A stretch of 8,094 bases of DNA from Deltaproteobacteria bacterium GWA2_55_10 (GTDB lineage Bacteria; Desulfobacterota; GWC2-55-46), in assembly GCA_001797415.1 (NCBI GenBank), contig MGPL01000024.1:1563-9656 (forward strand), written 5' to 3'. Position numbers and translations under genes: made by a program. Of this stretch, positions 4,999 through 8,094 are shown piece by piece (position 1 is the first letter of the stretch; each line of letters begins with the position of its first letter). The notes under the pieces are model-generated. The model ran no database searches and was not told the DNA's origin. It saw only the letters and a program-made list of their open reading frames with translations.

Positions 4999-6064
4999 TC
5001 GAACCAGCTATCGAGCCATCAATCGAAATCGACGGCAGCTACGGCGAGGGCGGCGGCCAGATGCTGAGGACCGCCCTTAGCCTCTCGTCGATTACCGGCG
5101 CGTCTTTCAGGATCTTTAACGTGAGGGCCGGTCGAGAGCAGCCGGGGCTTAAGCCTCAGCACGTCCTTGGCGCAAAGGCCGTCGCGGCCATAACCGGCGC
5201 AAAGTTAGAGGGCGCGGAGCCAGGCTCCATGACAGTCGAATACCTGCCCGGAAGACCGAAGCCGGGCAGGTATTCCTTTTCTGTGGGCACTGCAGGATCT
5301 GTGGGCCTATATTCCAGACCGTGCTTTTGCCGCTATTCTTAAGCGGAGGACCATCGAAATTATCCATACGCGGCGGCACGCATGTCCCATGGTGCCCTGT
5401 TCCGGACTATCTTGCAGAGGTCTTCCTTCCGGCAATAAGGCCCATGGGCTTCAGGGCGGAAATCGATTCGCCTGCAAGGGGCTATTATCCGGGCGGAGGC
5501 GGCTCAATAGAGGCCGCCATCCAGACCGCACAGACCCCTCTGGCACCGCTCAACATTGCCGGGCGCGGCAGGCTCAAGGATATCCGCATCACGTCGGCGG
5601 TCTCGAACCTTCCCATATCAATAGCTTACAGGCAGCTCAATAGTTCGATCGAGCGGCTTTCCGGATTTTCTGCCCAAATCCATGCCGAATCCATCGAAGC
5701 CCCGTCGCCAGGGAGAGGCACTTACCTTTTCATACTCGCCGAGTTCGAAAACATCCGGGCCGGGTTTACGGCTCACGGCGCAAGGGGCAAGCGCGCGGAG
5801 GCAGTCGGCATCGAAGCTGCCGGGGAATTCCTTTCATACGCCTCGAAAAACGGGGCTCTGGATAAACACCTTTCCGACCAGGTGCTTCTTTACGCGGCGC
5901 TCGCAAAGGGCGAATCTGTCTTCAGCACAGTTGAGATAACCCGTCACGTTCTGACCAACATCCATGTAATTGAAAAATTCCTGCCGGTCCGCTTCCAGAT
6001 AGACGGAACGCGCGGCCAGGAAGGCATTGTATCCGTGAAAGGCGCGTCTTTCCAGAGGGCTTGA
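4998..6064 (+). pseudogene. rtcA: RNA 3'-terminal phosphate cyclase with frameshift and no standard start
   Basis: RtcA converts RNA 3'-phosphate ends to 2',3'-cyclic phosphates with ATP. The first part encodes IEIDGSYGEGGGQMLRTALS and RAGREQPGLKPQH, then SFSVGTAGS. This frame ends at TAA 5340-5342. The homology continues without loss in the frame one base back (from about 5309: IFQTVLLPLF, SGGPSKL, GGTHVP, YYPGGGGS, ending with HVLTNIHVIEKFLPVRF and the catalytic-type His codon at 5945-5947). One base is therefore missing near 5308. Between the upstream in-frame stop (4965-4967) and ATG 5061 there is no ATG, GTG or TTG, and 5061 would cut off the GEGGGQ motif. The thiamine-gene stop reads TAATC where TAATG would give a coupled start at 4998, with GAGGT at 4984-4988. 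Either a recently broken gene, or two sequencing/assembly errors. No rtcB or rtcR is visible. Confidence 0.82.
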
Positions 6065-6088
6065 GGCTTTACGGAAAACGCTTTAATC

Positions 6089-6097
6089 TGGTATGAT
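6089..6097 (+). promoter_or_regulatory. extended -10 promoter immediately before marC
   Basis: TGG-TATGAT, five of six to the -10 consensus with the TGN extension. The -35 region (around 6069-6074) is poor. Seven bases past the hexamer is position 6104, exactly the A of the marC start codon, which predicts a leaderless message. Confidence 0.45.
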
Positions 6098-6103
6098 AAT
6101 CCA

Positions 6104-6703
6104 ATGGACCTCGCCTCCGGATTCATAGAGAGCTTCCTGCTTGCATTCATACCCCTTTTCGTGGCAATGGAGCCGATAGGCGTCATACCTATTTACCATG
6201 CCATTACCCGCGGAATGGACGCGAGACAGAAGAGGGTCGTCCTTTTCTATTCTGTCCTCACAGCCGCGGCAATCACTATAGCCTTCCTCATGGTCGGCAG
6301 GGCGGTATTCCTGGCACTCGGCATCACGATTGCCGACTTCCAGATAGCCGGCGGCCTCATCCTGCTCTCCATAGCCATAGTAGATATCGTGCACACTGCC
6401 CGGGGCTATCTTAACGTCCTGCCCACGCCCGGAGTAGGCATAGTCCCCATAGGCACGCCCCTTATAGCGGGGCCTGCCGCGCTTACGACTCTTCTTATGC
6501 TCTCAGACCTGTACGGCTTTACGGTCACGCTCTCGGCATTGCTCGTAAACCTCTTTGTAGTATGGGCTGCCTTCCTCCTGTCGGAGAAGATAATCGACCG
6601 TATCGGCGAGAACGGGGCCCTGGGCATATCGAAGGTCATCTCGCTCCTCTTAGCGGCAATAGCGGTCATGATGATAAGGAGGGGCGTCGAATCGCTCCTC
6701 TGA
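6104..6703 (+). CDS. marC: MarC/NAAT-family integral membrane protein
   Basis: 199 residues, family-typical. About six membrane helices: 7-30, 45-64, 66-95 (probably two), 115-135, 138-160 and 175-193. Signature stretches are FIPLFVAMEPIGVIPIY in helix 1 and GIVPIGTPLIAGPAALTT in the middle. MarC proteins are inner-membrane proteins of unsettled function; the old link to multiple antibiotic resistance has not held up, and some relatives are proposed amino-acid transporters. Start: ATG 6104 keeps the whole first helix, and no in-frame start upstream looks better. No Shine-Dalgarno is seen before it, while a -10 box ends at 6097, so translation may be leaderless. It starts 39 bases after the rtcA stop. 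Confidence 0.85.
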   Translation: MDLASGFIESFLLAFIPLFVAMEPIGVIPIYHAITRGMDARQKRVVLFYSVLTAAAITIAFLMVGRAVFLALGITIADFQIAGGLILLSIAIVDIVHTARGYLNVLPTPGVGIVPIGTPLIAGPAALTTLLMLSDLYGFTVTLSALLVNLFVVWAAFLLSEKIIDRIGENGALGISKVISLLLAAIAVMMIRRGVESLL

Positions 6704-6733
6704 ACCGGACTTTCCCGCAACTGATTTAGGTCA

Positions 6734-6762
6734 TGGAAAGCCGCCTTGAAATAAGTTATATT
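6734..6762 (+). promoter_or_regulatory. candidate promoter of the CopD-like/methyltransferase pair
   Basis: TGGAAA (6734-6739, four of six), a 17-base spacer, then TATATT (6757-6762, five of six). Initiation near 6769 puts the palindrome at 6772-6785 at the very 5' end of the message. Confidence 0.4.
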
Positions 6763-6771
6763 GTACGCGTG

Positions 6772-6785
6772 CTTATTTAAATAAG
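6772..6785. repeat. perfect 14-base palindrome at the ribosome site
   Basis: CTTATTTAAATAAG is its own reverse complement. Its right end runs into the AAGGAGG Shine-Dalgarno (6783-6789) of the CopD-like gene and it begins just after the predicted transcription start. As DNA it could be an operator for a dimeric repressor; as RNA it has too little loop for a stable hairpin. Confidence 0.45.
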
Positions 6786-6798
6786 GAGGCTTTCCTGG

Positions 6799-7272
6799 AT
6801 GGTCCTCAAGCTTGCTCTATTCCTTCACATCATCTCAGCCATTTTCTGGATAGGGGGCATGCTATTCCTTGTGCTCGTCGTGGCCCCCTACCTCAAGACC
6901 ATCGCTGACCCAAAGGCAAAATCACAGATATACCAGGTAGTCGGAAAGCAGTACAGGTTCTGGGGCTGGGTCGCCATTATAACGCTCCTTGCAACCGGCC
7001 CGATCATCCTCACCGGCCTCTACGGGCTGCCCATAACAGCAATATTTGACCCCGGGTTCCACTCCTCAGGCTTCGGAAGAGCCGTCGGCTACAAGCTCGC
7101 CCTCGTGGCCATAATCGTCGTATCGAGCTTTGTGCACGACTTCTGGATAGGGCCGAAGGCGCGGAACTCGCCGAGGCATTCTTCTATTGCGCGGATATTT
7201 GGCAGGGTCAATCTCCTCATCGCCCTTCTCATCGTCGTCTTCGCCGTACTTATAAGGGCCGGAGGCATCTAA
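6799..7272 (+). CDS. CopD-like four-helix membrane protein
   Basis: 157 residues with four hydrophobic helices (about 3-30, 55-76, 97-115, 135-153). Helix 1 carries LHIISAIFWIGGMLF, the HxxxxxxWxGG pattern of CopD/YcnJ-like and related small membrane proteins. A second His is at 113 (SFVHDFWIGPKA). Such proteins can bind haem or copper; conserved His10 and His113 would be the candidates, but binding is not shown. Start: ATG 6799 has AAGGAGG nine bases upstream. The stop TAA (7270-7272) abuts the next gene's GTG, so the two are one operon. It is shorter than full CopD (about 300 residues) and should be read as a CopD-related family member rather than a copper importer. Confidence 0.65.
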   Translation: MVLKLALFLHIISAIFWIGGMLFLVLVVAPYLKTIADPKAKSQIYQVVGKQYRFWGWVAIITLLATGPIILTGLYGLPITAIFDPGFHSSGFGRAVGYKLALVAIIVVSSFVHDFWIGPKARNSPRHSSIARIFGRVNLLIALLIVVFAVLIRAGGI

Positions 7273-7842
7273 GTGCACAAGTTCAACCCCGAGCACCTTG
7301 AGAGGCTCCTGAGCGACGAGAGGACGAATGACATATCCCCTGAACGCGTTCTCAAGGAGGCGGGGCTTAAGGCTGGCCAGATATTCGCGGATATCGGCGC
7401 CGGCCCAGGCTTCTTCTCTGTCCCGGCAGCGAAGATAATCGGCCCGGCGGGCATTGCCTTTGCCATAGACACGCAGGCGGAGATGCTCATCTACCTCCGG
7501 GACAGGAGAAACCCGCCTGACAATGTCATCCTCATCAAATCCGAAGAGTACGAAATACCGCTCGCCGACTTCGAGGCCGATTTCGCGCTCCTGGCCTATG
7601 TGCTCCACGAGACCGGCGACAAGGTCCGGCTTCTCCAGGAGATAAAGCGGGTCTTGAAGCCCGGCGGCACCCTCCTTGTGATCGACTGGGAGAAGAAGGC
7701 CGAAGAGAAAGGTCCGCCTGTGGAGGAGCGCATCACGTCCAGAGAAGCCAGGGGCTTTGTCGAGGCCGCGGGCTTCGACGTTGTCCAGACCTCCCCTCTC
7801 AATCCTTCCCATTACAGGGTGCTCTCCAGAAGGCCCGTCTGA
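7273..7842 (+). CDS. class I SAM-dependent methyltransferase (UbiE/methyltransf_11 type)
   Basis: 189 residues. SAM-binding motif I is DIGAGPGFFS (40-49), the acidic residue after strand 2 is Asp66 (AIDTQAEML), a motif IV-like region is ADFALLAYVLHE (102-113), and post-motif VLKPGGTLLVIDW spans 127-139. The substrate is not evident; the family includes quinone, arsenite and small-molecule methyltransferases, and no Cys triad typical of ArsM is present. Start: GTG 7273 directly follows the upstream TAA, with GGAGG (7261-7265) seven bases before it and the HLERLLSDERT lead-in typical of these proteins. Translation is clearly coupled to the CopD-like gene, which hints at a membrane-linked job such as quinone or metalloid handling (inference). 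Confidence 0.85.
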   Translation: MHKFNPEHLERLLSDERTNDISPERVLKEAGLKAGQIFADIGAGPGFFSVPAAKIIGPAGIAFAIDTQAEMLIYLRDRRNPPDNVILIKSEEYEIPLADFEADFALLAYVLHETGDKVRLLQEIKRVLKPGGTLLVIDWEKKAEEKGPPVEERITSREARGFVEAAGFDVVQTSPLNPSHYRVLSRRPV

Positions 7843-7867
7843 CAAAGCCCGTTTTTTCTGCCATAAT
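7839..7867 (+). promoter_or_regulatory. sigma70 promoter with extended -10 for the macro-domain gene
   Basis: CTGACA (7839-7844, five of six), a 17-base spacer, then CATAAT (7862-7867, five of six) preceded by TGC (7859-7861). The -35 box overlaps the methyltransferase stop codon. Initiation near 7874 gives a leader of about 18 bases with GGGAG (7881-7885) as ribosome site. Confidence 0.65.
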
Positions 7868-7891
7868 TTAGACACTCATCGGGAGTACAAA

Positions 7892-8094
7892 ATGGACGCG
7901 ACCATCGACGCTACGACCCTTTCCCTCATCAAGGGCGACATAACGGACGAGGCAACCGACGCCATCGTGAACGCAGCCAACTCGAGGCTCGCCGGAGGCG
8001 GCGGCGTTGACGGGGCCATCCACAGGGCGGGCGGCCCCGCTATAATGGTGGAATGCCGCAAAATCGGCGGCTGCCCTACCGGGAGCGCGGTCAT
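7892..8094 (+). CDS. macro-domain protein (ADP-ribose/O-acetyl-ADP-ribose hydrolase type), partial
   Basis: Sixty-seven codons are visible before the window ends, out of about 170-190 normal for the family. Hallmarks are LIKGDIT (12-18), DAIVNAAN (23-30), the GGGGVDGAIHRAGG loop (35-48) and CPTGSAV (61-67). These form the ADP-ribose pocket of the YmdB/MacroD class, in which the Asn of NAAN and the Asp of GVDGAI matter for catalysis; both are present. It should act on O-acetyl-ADP-ribose or mono-ADP-ribosylated targets in the cytoplasm. Start: ATG 7892 with GGGAG seven bases before it and a good promoter upstream. Confidence 0.9.
   Translation, partial: MDATIDATTLSLIKGDITDEATDAIVNAANSRLAGGGGVDGAIHRAGGPAIMVECRKIGGCPTGSAV

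Noticed and set aside
5304..5342. Programmed -1 frameshift in rtcA
   Set aside because: Homology switches frame at GGC-CTA-TAT, which is not a slippery heptamer. No downstream pseudoknot was seen, and the missing start codon also argues for damage or sequence error.
5061..5342. Separate 93-residue protein starting at ATG 5061
   Set aside because: It is the N-terminal part of RtcA. The conserved GEGGGQ motif lies just upstream of that ATG in the same frame.
7066..7875. Minus-strand open frame of 269 codons
   Set aside because: Antisense to the CopD-like protein and the methyltransferase, which have ribosome sites and motifs. Composition is Arg/Glu/Leu-rich with no domain.
1..8094. CRISPR arrays, tRNA/rRNA genes, transposases, integrases, toxin-antitoxin pairs
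   Set aside because: No direct-repeat array, no tRNA-like fold and no matching protein motifs were seen. The only repeat element found is the palindrome at 3435-3567, which encodes no transposase.

Overview
This window (roughly 57% G+C by eye) reads as bacterial chromosome. Codon use is rich in ATA (Ile) and AGG (Arg). The gene set (archaeal-type FBP aldolase/phosphatase, AmmeMemoRadiSam-type radical SAM enzyme, BCAM0308-type zinc protein, RtcA, MTH1187-type thiamine-binding protein) and a palindromic repeat beginning CAGGCTGCT and ending AGCAGCCTG suggest a Desulfobacterota (former Deltaproteobacteria) or nearby Nitrospirota-like anaerobe. That placement is inference. No phage, IS, CRISPR, tRNA or rRNA was seen.

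Layout. A short exported glycine-rich protein lies on the minus strand (145-531), ending in a strong bidirectional-looking terminator (103-133). A divergent control region (532-800) separates it from the plus-strand genes, which fill the rest of the window. These are: a DUF948/YtxH envelope pair (801-1479, overlapping); an FBP aldolase/phosphatase homolog (1645-2742); a BCAM0308-like zinc protein (2857-3393); a dispersed palindromic repeat (3435-3567); a radical SAM enzyme of the AmrS family (3576-4586); a thiamine-binding MTH1187 protein (4690-4998); an rtcA gene with an apparent one-base frameshift and no standard start codon (4998-6064); a MarC-type membrane protein (6104-6703); a CopD-like membrane protein directly followed by a GTG-started SAM methyltransferase (6799-7842); and the N-terminal third or so of a macro-domain protein cut by the window edge (7892-8094).

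What stands out. (1) The FBP aldolase/phosphatase homolog keeps the fold signatures and the N-terminal metal ligands. Its central catalytic loop does not carry the expected Tyr229/Lys232/Asp233/Asp234; it has Ile229/Cys232/Ser233/Glu234, and Asp132 is Asn. It is probably a functionally diverged or inactive member. (2) rtcA shows two separate lesions: its probable TAATG start/stop overlap reads TAATC, and one base is missing near 5308. (3) The radical SAM reading frame can be extended upstream into the palindromic repeat, so the longest start would add repeat-encoded residues. (4) Many transcription units start from TGN-extended -10 promoters with very short leaders; marC looks leaderless.

The genes do not form one obvious pathway. 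They look like several short, independently promoted housekeeping or accessory units. No complete new multi-gene system could be demonstrated in this window.
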